Below are positions 37,412 through 45,326 of a DNA stretch of 64,000 bases, one piece after another. How positions within the stretch are numbered: position 1 is the stretch's first letter; each line of letters opens with the position of its first letter. The stretch is from Neoakkermansia glycaniphila (lineage in GTDB: Bacteria; Verrucomicrobiota; Verrucomicrobiia; Verrucomicrobiales; Akkermansiaceae). Location: the NCBI RefSeq assembly GCF_001683795.1, contig NZ_LIGX01000001.1, positions 1 through 64,000 of the forward strand, read 5' to 3'. The notes beneath the pieces are model-generated. The model ran no database searches, was not told where the DNA came from, and was given only the letters and a program-made list of their open reading frames with translations. The position numbers and the translations under genes are program-made.

Positions 37412-37431
37412 TCACCCCGGGCTGTCCGCTC

Positions 37432-39024
37432 CTAGGACAGGCAGCTGATGATGATCTTCGCGAAAACGGTCATCAAAATCAAGGCCGCCGGATAGGCCGT
37501 CGCATAGCTGACGACGGGGCTGTGCGCATCCGTCTTGCTGGTGATGGCCCCGAGCGCGGGCGTGGATGTCATGCTGCCGCAAATGCCGCCGAGGGATTCC
37601 AGCAGATTCAGCTTGAGAAGCTTCGTCGCCACGAAATACCCGATCAGCATCGGAATGAAGGTGATGGCCACACCGACGAGGAAAATGCTCAGGCCGGATG
37701 TTTGCAATGTGCTGACGAGTTCCGCACCGCCCTTCACCCCAGCCCAGGCCAGGAACAGAATGAGGCCGAATTCCATCAGCAGCGTGCGCGTAGGGCGAGG
37801 AATATAGCCGACGATCGGCCCCACATGGCCGAAGTGGCCGAGAATCAGCGCAACGATCAGCGGGCCGCCCGCCATGCCGAGCGAAAAGGAGGAATCCGTG
37901 CCGAAGCTGAACTTCAGCGAACCGAGCAGGATGCCGAGCGCAATACCCCCGGCCAGGGAAAGAATATCCGTCGCATTGATGGCCGTGCTCCGGTGGCCGA
38001 CGGCCTTCTTGAAAGCTTCGATGTTGGCGGGTTCGCCGACGACCGTCAGAATATCGTTGCGGATGATGGTCGTATCCGGCGTCGGAACGAACGAGAAGCC
38101 GAGTCGGCTGATGCGGGAAATCGTCACGCCGTATTTCTGGAGCGTGCGGAGTTCGCGGAGCGTGTGGCCGCAGAATTTCTTCTTCAGGGCGATCACTTCC
38201 GTACGTTCGCGTTCGGAATTGCGGGGGTAGTTGTGGTCCTGAAGTACGCCCAGCATCAGGGCTTCGCGTTCGATGTCCTCACGTGCGCCGACGAGCAGTA
38301 TCTTCGTTCCCGGCTCGAACTTGTCTCCGGGCGAAAGCGGCACGAGGCGGTCGTTCTTCACGATGCGGGTCATGCGGCAGTCCATGCGGTCGGTCACTTC
38401 GTGCGCATCGATGGTATGCCCGAGGAGCTGTTCGTTCGTGACGGAGACAAGGCGGGAAATGATCTTTTTCGGGTCCTTGTGGGGATCGATAGCCGTCGCA
38501 TCCTGTGAAATGTCCGTCTTCAGAATGCGGGGCAGAAGCTGGACGAACAACACCACGCCGACGACGCCGAAGGGATAGGCAATGCCGTATCCGATATTCA
38601 CGCTGCCGGAATTGTGCATCGCTTCCGCGGCTGCGGCCAATGCGGGCGTACTGGTGCAGGCTCCGGCGAACATCCCCGCAGCCACGCCCGGATCGATGCC
38701 GCAGGCATAGCACAGGCCGATGGTCACAGCCGCCGCCAGCGTGACGACGATAATCGCCAGCAACGCCAGTTTGTTGCCCGACTGGACGAGAGAACCGAAG
38801 AAGCGGTTGCCCACGCTGAGGCCCACGCAGTAAACGAACAGAGCCGTCGCCATGCCGCTGATGCCGTCCGGCACATGCAGGCCGAAATGCCCGGCCGCCA
38901 GCGCAACGAAAAGCACGCCCGAACTGCCGAGCGAAAGGCCGCAGATTTTGATATTGCCCAGCAGGAGCCCTGCAAACAGGATTCCAAAGAGAACGAATGT
39001 CGAATTGGTCAGGAGATCATCCAT
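37432..39024 (-). CDS. AspT/YidE/YbjL-type membrane transporter
   Basis: A 530-residue inner-membrane protein with two homologous membrane halves (about 1-170 and 360-530) flanking two cytoplasmic TrkA-C-like domains (about 200-345). Both halves contain the family motif GxxTSTPAL (FAGACTSTPALAAA and GSMTSTPALGAI). AspT itself is an aspartate:alanine exchanger; substrates of most relatives are unknown. The start at 39024 begins the first membrane helix and lies 17 nt after nrdG, so it may be part of the nrd operon; the longer frame would overlap nrdG. Confidence 0.9.
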   Translation of the reverse strand: MDDLLTNSTFVLFGILFAGLLLGNIKICGLSLGSSGVLFVALAAGHFGLHVPDGISGMATALFVYCVGLSVGNRFFGSLVQSGNKLALLAIIVVTLAAAVTIGLCYACGIDPGVAAGMFAGACTSTPALAAAAEAMHNSGSVNIGYGIAYPFGVVGVVLFVQLLPRILKTDISQDATAIDPHKDPKKIISRLVSVTNEQLLGHTIDAHEVTDRMDCRMTRIVKNDRLVPLSPGDKFEPGTKILLVGAREDIEREALMLGVLQDHNYPRNSERERTEVIALKKKFCGHTLRELRTLQKYGVTISRISRLGFSFVPTPDTTIIRNDILTVVGEPANIEAFKKAVGHRSTAINATDILSLAGGIALGILLGSLKFSFGTDSSFSLGMAGGPLIVALILGHFGHVGPIVGYIPRPTRTLLMEFGLILFLAWAGVKGGAELVSTLQTSGLSIFLVGVAITFIPMLIGYFVATKLLKLNLLESLGGICGSMTSTPALGAITSKTDAHSPVVSYATAYPAALILMTVFAKIIISCLS

Positions 39025-39040
39025 AATGTATCGGTCTGTC

Positions 39041-39742
39041 TTAGCGGTATTGTTCTTCGGGGAAGTTGCGGTAGCCGAGGGGAAGAGGGGAAAGGGAATC
39101 GAGCATGGCGCGGTCGTAACGGCGGGAAGGGCCATCCATGCGGCCGGGCGTCCGGTCCGTATGAAAATAATGCTGAAGGTAATAGGTGCCCATGTATCCG
39201 CGATCCCGTATCTCGTGCGCCATCGTCAGGATATCCTCCTCCCGGAGGAGGTCCGGATGGCAGGTCGTGCGTATCTCATGAGAAGGGCAAAAATGCAAGA
39301 TTAACCCGAGACATTTTTCAAATTGTGAGAACAGGCTTCTGCCGTCCGGAAGGCGCGGGCTGCCATACGCCGGGGTTTTGTGATCGAGAGCAACGTAATC
39401 GACCAGTTTTTCGCGCAGCAGAAGTTCGAGCCGTTCGGGATTGCTGCCGTTCGTATCGAGTTTGACGAGGTAGCCCATGCTCCTGATTTCACGGCACATA
39501 TCTTCAATGCCCGGACTCAGCGACGCTTCGCCGCCGGACAGAACGACGGCATCGAGAAATCCTTTTCTCTCCCGCAGGAAATCGCGGAAATCCTTCCGGG
39601 TGTTCCCTCCCGAACCGAACAGATGCGTATTGTAGCAATAGGGGCACCGCAGATTGCATCCGCGGAACCAGAAGATGCAGGCGGCCTTGCCGGGATAGTC
39701 GAGCAGAGTAAGCGGGGTAATGTCCGCCGGTTCTTTCATCAT
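39041..39742 (-). CDS. nrdG: Anaerobic ribonucleotide reductase activating enzyme
   Basis: A 233-residue radical-SAM protein that installs the glycyl radical on NrdD. The cluster motif is Cys29-NLR-Cys33-PY-Cys36 in FRGCNLRCPYCYN, followed by VVLSGGEASLSPG. It is longer than the minimal E. coli-type NrdG and carries the KLDTNGSNPERL segment of the larger NrdG group. It lies downstream of nrdD and the small glycyl-radical gene on the same strand. Two adjacent ATG codons make the exact start uncertain by one residue. Confidence 0.9.
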   Translation of the reverse strand: MMKEPADITPLTLLDYPGKAACIFWFRGCNLRCPYCYNTHLFGSGGNTRKDFRDFLRERKGFLDAVVLSGGEASLSPGIEDMCREIRSMGYLVKLDTNGSNPERLELLLREKLVDYVALDHKTPAYGSPRLPDGRSLFSQFEKCLGLILHFCPSHEIRTTCHPDLLREEDILTMAHEIRDRGYMGTYYLQHYFHTDRTPGRMDGPSRRYDRAMLDSLSPLPLGYRNFPEEQYR

Positions 39743-39945
39743 GGGGGAAAACGGTTTGAGTTTCCGAATGAACCGGGGAAACGGAAGGGACTTCGCAACC
39801 CTTCCGCTCCCCCGGGATCAACACACTATAACCACCTAAGGGGATCATGCCGGAGGCGCGCTTCGCTCGCGCCGCAGCGCAGTGGCAGGTGTCGATCCGC
39901 CCGGAATGCCGGAAAGCCGATATTTCCCGGCATCGGGGAGAATGG

Positions 39946-40134
39946 TCAAGCCTGATACTGCTCCCCGCGGTCGCAGGGGCAGCCGGGTTCGACGAAATGC
40001 ACGCGGTCGTGGAATTCGCCCTGCTTGCCCGCATTGAAGGTTTCCACCGGACGGTGGTAACCCATCACGCGGGTGTAGACGGTGCACTTCGTGCGCTCGT
40101 CGCGGTATCGTTCGAGTATGTCTTTATCGCTCAT
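39946..40134 (-). CDS. Small glycyl-radical-domain protein of class III ribonucleotide reductase
   Basis: A 62-residue protein with the sequence YTRVMGYHRPVETFNAGKQ (residues 20-38), matching the glycyl-radical loop that closes NrdD in organisms such as E. coli (RVxGY...RPFNAGK). Gly25 is the predicted radical site. The nrdD gene just upstream ends after its zinc-binding domain and lacks this loop. Other Cys (C17, and C52/C54 in the tail) are of unknown role. I recall similar short proteins annotated as anaerobic ribonucleotide reductase in other bacteria, so the split is probably natural. It starts 37 nt after nrdD in a different frame. Confidence 0.75.
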   Translation of the reverse strand: MSDKDILERYRDERTKCTVYTRVMGYHRPVETFNAGKQGEFHDRVHFVEPGCPCDRGEQYQA

Positions 40135-40171
40135 TGGATGGAGTATTCTATTGTTTGGAAGATCTTTCCCT

Positions 40172-42292
40172 TCAATTGCCGAAGGGAAGCAGCGGCTGCT
40201 CTTCGCGCCGCACGCGGGCGACCAGTTCCTCGTCGCAAAGGGGGCAGAATTCGTGGTTGCCCTTCAGGTAGCCGTGTTTGGCACAGACGGAGAAGAGGGG
40301 AGTCACCGTCAGATACGGCAGCCGGAAGCGCGTCAGCACCTTCCGCACGATGTCGCGGCACGCCTCGGGGGAGGAGATGGCCTCGCTCATGTACATGTGG
40401 AACACGGTGCCTCCGGTATAGCTGCATTGCAGCTTGTCCTGCATCTGCAAAGCCTTGTACAGATCCGCCGTGTAGTCGACGGGCAGCTGCGAACTGTTCG
40501 TGTAGTAGCGGTGGCCGGGAGGGCCTGCCTGCAGGATTTCCGGGAAACGCCTGGCATCTTCGCGGGCGAAACGGTGTGTCGTCCCTTCGGCGGGAGTCGC
40601 TTCGAGATTGTACAGATTGCCCGTCTCCTCCTGATAGCCGCGTATCCGTATACGCATGAATTCCAGCACTTCCACCGCCAGAGCGGCGCCCTCTTCCGAG
40701 GCGATGTCCATCGAATCGCCCGAGAAGTTGCGCAGCATTTCGTTCATTCCGTTGATGCCGATCGTGGAAAAGTGGTTCCTCAGGTGCGGCAGATACCGCT
40801 TCGTGTAGGGATACAACCCCCGGTCATACAGCTCCTGAATGAAGACGCGCTTCTTTTCCAGCGTACTGCGCGCCATATCCATCAGCTCGCCGAGCTGCTT
40901 GAAGAGAAGCTCCCGGTTGCCCTTGTACAGGTAGCCGAGCCGGGCCAGATTGATCGTCACCACGCCGATGGAACCCGTCATCTCCGCCGAGCCGAACAGG
41001 CCTCCGCCGCGCTTGAGCAGCTCGCGCAGATCGAGCTGCAGGCGGCAGCACATGGAACGCACGGCATCCGGCTTGTAGGCATCGTCGTCCGGCACGCGCT
41101 CGCCCTTATCGTTCACCGTGTACTGGCTGCCGATGAAGTTCTGGAAATAGGAAGAACCGATGCGGGCCGCATTCTCGAAAAGCAGCGGCACATTCTCCCC
41201 TTCCCAATCGAAATCCTCTGTGATGTTCACCGTCGGAATCGGGAAAGTGAACGGCTGCCCCGTACTGTCACCTTCGGTCAACACCTCATAAAAAGCCTTG
41301 TTGATGAGATTCATCTCCGGCTGGAAATGCTTGTACGTCATCGCTTCCGGCGAATCCGCCCCACGTTCGGCGGCACGAGCGTTCAGCACCTCATCGTCCA
41401 ACCCGGCCAGCAAATGGCCGCCGCCGGAGAAAGGAATCTGCTCGCGCAGATCGCGCGGCACCGTCCAGTCGATCGTCACATTCGTGAAGGGGGACTGCCC
41501 CCAGCGAGAGGGCACGTTCAGATTGTACACGAAACTGCGGAGATCCTTCTTCACGCGCTCGAAGCTCAACCTGTCGCGGAACACATAGGGGGCCAGATAC
41601 GTATCGAACGAGCTGAAAGCCTGCGCCCCAGCCCACTCGCTCTGCAAGATGCCGAGGAAATTGGCCATCTGCCCCAGAGCTTCGCGGAAATGGCGCGGCG
41701 GGCGACTGTTGACACGGCTGCGGACTCCGTTGAACCCCTCGTTCAGCAGGTTGCGGAGGCTCCACCCGGCGCAGTAGCCCGTAAGGCAGTCGAGATCATG
41801 GATATGAATATCCCCGTTGCGGTGCGCCGCTCCCTCTTCGGGGGAATACACCTGATCGAGCCAGTAGTTCGCGATCACCTTGCCTGCCGTATTATTGATC
41901 AGCCCGGCGTTGGAATACGTCGTATTGGAATTGGCGGCAATGCGCCAGTCCGTCTGTCCCACGTACTCTTCCACCGTCTGGCGGCAGTCCACGAACGTAT
42001 TGCCGTGGTACACGCTCCCCACCTGCTCGCGCTGCAGCTTGTGCAGGAAGCGGTATTTGATGAAATTGCGCGCCGTCTCGAAAGCTCCTTCCTGAAAAAG
42101 GGCCATCTCGATCATATCCTGCACCTTCTCCACGGCGATGAAATCCTCGCCTTTCAATTGCTCGAGTACTCGAGTGTAAACCAGCGGATTGTATGGCTCG
42201 TGCGAAGCATGGAACGCCTTTTCGATGGCCTGCTGAATCTTGTAGGACTCGAAGTTCTCGCGTTTCCCGTTGCGTTTGATGATAGAAGGCAT
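40172..42292 (-). CDS. nrdD: Anaerobic (class III) ribonucleoside-triphosphate reductase, catalytic part
   Basis: A 706-residue protein with an N-terminal ATP-cone (MPSIIKRNGKRENFESYKIQ, residues 1-95) and the NrdD barrel (RLGYLYKGNRELLFKQLGEL, GINGMNEMLRNFSGDS, GTTHRFAREDARRFPE). The C-terminus has two Cys pairs (CAKHGYLKGNHEFCPLC, plus an earlier SVC) of the zinc site, then stops. The glycyl-radical motif normally found after the zinc site is absent and is encoded by the next gene. A cobalamin riboswitch precedes the gene. The frame extends 16 codons upstream, but ATG 42292 begins the conserved ATP-cone. Confidence 0.92.
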   Translation of the reverse strand: MPSIIKRNGKRENFESYKIQQAIEKAFHASHEPYNPLVYTRVLEQLKGEDFIAVEKVQDMIEMALFQEGAFETARNFIKYRFLHKLQREQVGSVYHGNTFVDCRQTVEEYVGQTDWRIAANSNTTYSNAGLINNTAGKVIANYWLDQVYSPEEGAAHRNGDIHIHDLDCLTGYCAGWSLRNLLNEGFNGVRSRVNSRPPRHFREALGQMANFLGILQSEWAGAQAFSSFDTYLAPYVFRDRLSFERVKKDLRSFVYNLNVPSRWGQSPFTNVTIDWTVPRDLREQIPFSGGGHLLAGLDDEVLNARAAERGADSPEAMTYKHFQPEMNLINKAFYEVLTEGDSTGQPFTFPIPTVNITEDFDWEGENVPLLFENAARIGSSYFQNFIGSQYTVNDKGERVPDDDAYKPDAVRSMCCRLQLDLRELLKRGGGLFGSAEMTGSIGVVTINLARLGYLYKGNRELLFKQLGELMDMARSTLEKKRVFIQELYDRGLYPYTKRYLPHLRNHFSTIGINGMNEMLRNFSGDSMDIASEEGAALAVEVLEFMRIRIRGYQEETGNLYNLEATPAEGTTHRFAREDARRFPEILQAGPPGHRYYTNSSQLPVDYTADLYKALQMQDKLQCSYTGGTVFHMYMSEAISSPEACRDIVRKVLTRFRLPYLTVTPLFSVCAKHGYLKGNHEFCPLCDEELVARVRREEQPLLPFGN

Positions 42293-42439
42293 GGTGGTGT
42301 GAATGCTGCACCCCGCTGGCACAAAGATACGGGACTTCACACCCTCCGCCCCCCGGAAACGAACAGCCCCTCACGGAAGCTGCGGCCATGAGGGGGTACA
42401 AACGGGTAAAACCGTATGTCTATCATGTCGCGAGATAGT

Positions 42440-42575
42440 GATACTCTTGCTCCGGGTCGTCTCCCGACTGATGGCTTCTGCGAGCCAATCACGGTAGCGC
42501 GTCTGTGGAGGATTCCCACCCCCTTCCGTTACCCGGACGCTGGAACGGACTGTAGCACCGCCTTCACGGCCCCGC
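42440..42575 (-). promoter_or_regulatory. Cobalamin riboswitch upstream of nrdD
   Basis: On the minus strand the segment contains the conserved aptamer core in order: a GGTGGGAATCCTCCAC-type stem, then CAGACGCGCTACCGTGA (consensus CAGACGCGCTACTGTGA), then GCCATCAGTCGGGAGACG (B12-box region, consensus GCCAGTCxGGAGAC). Spacing fits a class I aptamer. Downstream, CCCCTCA...TGAGGGG (about 42367-42395) can form a hairpin, possibly part of the expression platform. B12 riboswitches usually repress, so nrdD would be expressed when B12 is scarce. Boundaries are approximate. Confidence 0.85.
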
Positions 42576-42811
42576 AAGCACAAAATACGGTTTTGTTCAA
42601 AAAATAATTCCATGCAGTACAACATACCGCTTCACAATAGGCTATGAGCAACAACATGTTGTATTCACCACAAACATGCATCGTTCACGCAAGGGGTAGA
42701 ACCAACAAAAAGACTTACTCTACCAAACGTGAGCGACTCATCCACAATTCTATTCGATCATCGCTACAGACGACGGCCCACATCGTTACCCGAACCAACA
42801 AAAACAGAAAT
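42576..42811. other. Intergenic region with no recognised gene
   Basis: About 235 bp between the riboswitch and the terminator of PEP-CTERM gene 4. It must contain the nrdD promoter on the minus strand, but I could not assign one confidently. Short open frames look accidental. Confidence 0.4.
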
Positions 42812-42850
42812 AAAACATCCCCTCAAAACGGTATGCGTCTTGAAGGGATG
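42812..42850 (-). terminator. Intrinsic terminator of PEP-CTERM gene 4
   Basis: On the minus strand CATCCCTTCAAGACG pairs with CGTTTTGAGGGGATG with a few mismatches, followed by TTTTA. It lies about 20 nt after the stop codon. Confidence 0.8.
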
Positions 42851-42871
42851 ACAAAAGCAAGAACGACCATT

Positions 42872-43573
42872 TTAACGCCGCCTGCGAAGCATCAGCGTAG
42901 AAAGTCCGAAAAGCCCCAAAACCGCGGTCGATGGCTCCGGAACCTGCGAAACATCCATCCGAATCACCGACGCGAAACTTGTGGAAAATCCGCCCGTATT
43001 CGTGTATAGCCCCTCCCCTGCCGGATAGCCAGAGCTGGGCGGTACACTTGTACCCATTGTCGCTACCTTAATGCCTTGCTGCTGTCCGGTATTCCCAACC
43101 GTCGACGAACTTGTCCATCCGCTGGCATCGGAAATACTGGTGAAAAGGAATGTGTAGGTCTCTGTCGTATCCAAAAGCAAACCGTCTGCAAAACTCCATG
43201 TTCCTGTACCATTATCATTGTTTTTAACAGATGTAAACCCGACCACATTTGATGTGCCTGCCGTGGTAGGATCGCCGCTCAGAACAATCAAATTGAATAG
43301 AGTCGTATTGCGGAGGGTAATGGAAAGCGAATTTAGCAACACGTTTGCCGGCAAAGAGGCCCGGCTGCCATCACCGCCTTGTATGGTTGGGAAAAACCAG
43401 TCGGACCCCATGCCGAAGACAAATCCGCGCACATACGCATTATTAGTGTTAGAGGACATGTTCGCCTGTCCTGTTTTGTCGGCATTTGCCGTCACCAGAT
43501 CGTAGGATGCCGCCGTAGCGGACATGGAAAACGCGGACAGGCACGAAATAAAAGCACAAATTATTCTTTTCAT
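42872..43573 (-). CDS. PEP-CTERM surface protein 4
   Basis: A 233-residue exported protein with signal peptide (MKRIICAFISCLSAFSMSATA), a Ser/Thr/Gly/Asn-rich body and tail VPEPSTAVLGLFGLSTLMLR plus RRR. It is not closely related to proteins 1-3. The open frame begins at 43612, inside the inverted repeat; ATG 43573 is preferred because the predicted mRNA would start about 43591. It lies behind invertible segment 3 and is predicted OFF as assembled. Confidence 0.88.
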   Translation of the reverse strand: MKRIICAFISCLSAFSMSATAASYDLVTANADKTGQANMSSNTNNAYVRGFVFGMGSDWFFPTIQGGDGSRASLPANVLLNSLSITLRNTTLFNLIVLSGDPTTAGTSNVVGFTSVKNNDNGTGTWSFADGLLLDTTETYTFLFTSISDASGWTSSSTVGNTGQQQGIKVATMGTSVPPSSGYPAGEGLYTNTGGFSTSFASVIRMDVSQVPEPSTAVLGLFGLSTLMLRRRR

Positions 43574-43597
43574 ATAAATGTAAATTAAACCTCGCTC

Positions 43598-43784
43598 TTT
43601 ATACGGATTCACAATCTGTTGTGCATAAAAAATATATATACCTCAGACAGCAAATACGATTTGCAATATATAACAAATAGTTGGCATCGCCGCCTTTATG
43701 ATAACCAATTCTCCCTACCGATTAAGACTAATGAATAATTTGCATGAAATTTGTTTTTTGATTGACGTACGGATTGTGAATCCG
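43598..43784 (-). repeat. Candidate invertible promoter segment 3 (OFF for the gene at 43573) with its -10 box
   Basis: Repeats CGGATTCACAATCTG (43604-43618) and CGGATTGTGAATCCG (43770-43784) are inverted copies with one mismatch, spanning 181 bp. TTGACG (43762-43767, plus strand) lies 2 bp inside the distal repeat and points away from the gene. On the gene strand TATAAA (43598-43603) touches the proximal repeat from outside. Inversion would join TTGACG, TA plus the 15-bp repeat (17 bp), and TATAAA, an almost perfect sigma70 promoter. In the present orientation no -35 faces the gene. Confidence 0.8.
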
Positions 43785-43859
43785 CAAATCAATCAATAGC
43801 AATACAAACATATTCAATATAAAAAATATGCAGCATCATCTGCCAGAAAAACTGGTTGC

Positions 43860-43891
43860 AAAAAAGCCCGGCACCGTTTCCAGTGCCAGGC
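43860..43891 (-). terminator. Minus-strand terminator upstream of segment 3
   Basis: On the minus strand GCCTGGCAC pairs with GTGCCGGGC and is followed by TTTTTT. No minus-strand gene with a convincing start lies before it. It may insulate the switch from read-through or end a short RNA. Between it and the operator at 44125 (43892-44124) I see nothing else. Confidence 0.75.
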
Positions 43892-44124
43892 AGCGTTACA
43901 CCTCAGAAATTGGCAGAACATACTATATAAATAGTATGTAATTATGATGAATAATGCAAGAAAAAACATTCCCCTTCCTAATATTTGTCCACAAAAATAT
44001 TCCCCGAATGGATGACGAATCAAGGAGGCGTTCTGAAGCTCACTTCCATGATCCGATCTGCCGAGACTGTCACGCACGAATGCCATGCCTCTGCACTCGA
44101 AACACCAATTATCCATAACAGTTA

Positions 44125-44136
44125 TCTAACGTTAGA
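44125..44136 (+). promoter_or_regulatory. Palindromic operator candidate upstream of the RND pump
   Basis: TCTAACGTTAGA is a perfect 12-bp palindrome ending 23 nt before the first ATG of the efflux operon, where a TetR-type repressor would be expected to bind. No regulator gene is adjacent. Confidence 0.5.
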
Positions 44137-44159
44137 AATACTTCGAACATCATCATTGC

Positions 44160-45278
44160 ATGATGTTACGACAACTTTCTATCCTTGGATGCTCCATCCT
44201 TGCTCTTTCCGGCTGCAAAGACAAGGCCAGGCCGATGGAAATGCCCGAATTCACCGTCGAAGTGGCGACTCCCGTACGCGGCGATGTCGCCGAATTCCGG
44301 CAGTGGGTCGGCAGGCTCGACGGCATGGTGGACGCTGAAATCCTCCCACAGGTGACGGGTTATGTGAAGGAACGCCTTTTTGAAAACGGGCAATCCGTCA
44401 AAAAAGGCGATGTCCTGTACCGCCTTGACGATGTACAGTACCGCGAAGCCCTGCAGCGAGCCGAAAACAATGCCGTCGAAGCCGAAGCGAACCTGGTCAA
44501 GGCAAAGAAGGATCTCGACTTCTACGAACCGCTCGTCAAAAACGGCTCGGTCTCCCGCCAATCCTACCAGGATGCTCTGCAGGCCTACCGGGCCGCCGAA
44601 GCATCGCTGGCTGCGGCCAAATCCTCCGTCGCCCTCGCCAAAACGAACGTCGATTACTGTGTACTCACCGCTCCCGTGGACGGCATCGCCGGCTTCGCAC
44701 AGGCGGAAGTCGGCGACTACGTAGCACCGAACAGCCAACCGATGGTACTCGTCAGCTCCTTTGACCCCATCCGCATCTACTTCGACATCAGCGAACAGGA
44801 CTGGCTGAACCAGAACGGTCCGAAAGGCCCGCTCGGCCCCGGGGCTCAGGTGAGCCTCATCCTCTCCAACGGTTCCGGATACCCCGGCCATGCCACCGTC
44901 ACCGGAGTGAACAACACCGTCTCCACCTCCACCGGCAGCCTCAAGCTGGAAGCCCGCGCCGCCAATCCCGATGCGCTGCTGAGGCCCGGCATGTACGTCA
45001 ACGTCCGCGCCAAAACAAAGGAAATCAAGGATGCGCTCCTCGTCCCGGCAGAATCCATCGTCACCATTCAGGGGCAAAACATGGTCATCGCCGTCGATGA
45101 CAAAGGCCGGCCACATGTCGTCCCCATCGTCAAGGGTCTTCCACAGGGAGACAAGGTATCCGTCACCGGAGACATCGGCCCTGACACCGTCATCGTCGTC
45201 ACGGGCACCCAGCAAGCCCTCATGACCATGGAGGGCCGAGGCAAACTGAAAACCGTGCCTCAGCAACCGACCGCCTGA
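44160..45278 (+). CDS. RND efflux periplasmic adaptor (AcrA/MexA-like)
   Basis: A 372-residue adaptor with a lipoprotein signal (LALSGC). The lipoyl domain opens with VDAEILPQVTGYVKERLFENGQSVKKGDVLYRLD, then the coiled-coil hairpin with the split lipoyl part CVLTAPVDGIAGFAQAEVGDYV, a beta-barrel, and a C-terminal membrane-proximal domain. Two ATG codons are adjacent at the start. The pump gene follows after 48 nt; no TolC-type gene is in the operon, so an outer-membrane channel from elsewhere must serve. Confidence 0.93.
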   Translation: MMLRQLSILGCSILALSGCKDKARPMEMPEFTVEVATPVRGDVAEFRQWVGRLDGMVDAEILPQVTGYVKERLFENGQSVKKGDVLYRLDDVQYREALQRAENNAVEAEANLVKAKKDLDFYEPLVKNGSVSRQSYQDALQAYRAAEASLAAAKSSVALAKTNVDYCVLTAPVDGIAGFAQAEVGDYVAPNSQPMVLVSSFDPIRIYFDISEQDWLNQNGPKGPLGPGAQVSLILSNGSGYPGHATVTGVNNTVSTSTGSLKLEARAANPDALLRPGMYVNVRAKTKEIKDALLVPAESIVTIQGQNMVIAVDDKGRPHVVPIVKGLPQGDKVSVTGDIGPDTVIVVTGTQQALMTMEGRGKLKTVPQQPTA

Positions 45279-45326
45279 TCCCGCACCTCCTCGCGCCCGA
45301 CAACACGCCAACGACACCTTTCCGCC

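Noticed and set aside
42644-43009. A 121-codon plus-strand frame between nrdD and PEP-CTERM gene 4
   Set aside because: It crosses the minus-strand terminator and runs into the opposite-strand PEP-CTERM gene; composition is not protein-like.
43814-44116. A 100-codon minus-strand frame near the invertible segment, considered as a recombinase or regulator fragment
   Set aside because: Its end overlaps an intrinsic terminator, and the sequence has no recombinase or DNA-binding motif.
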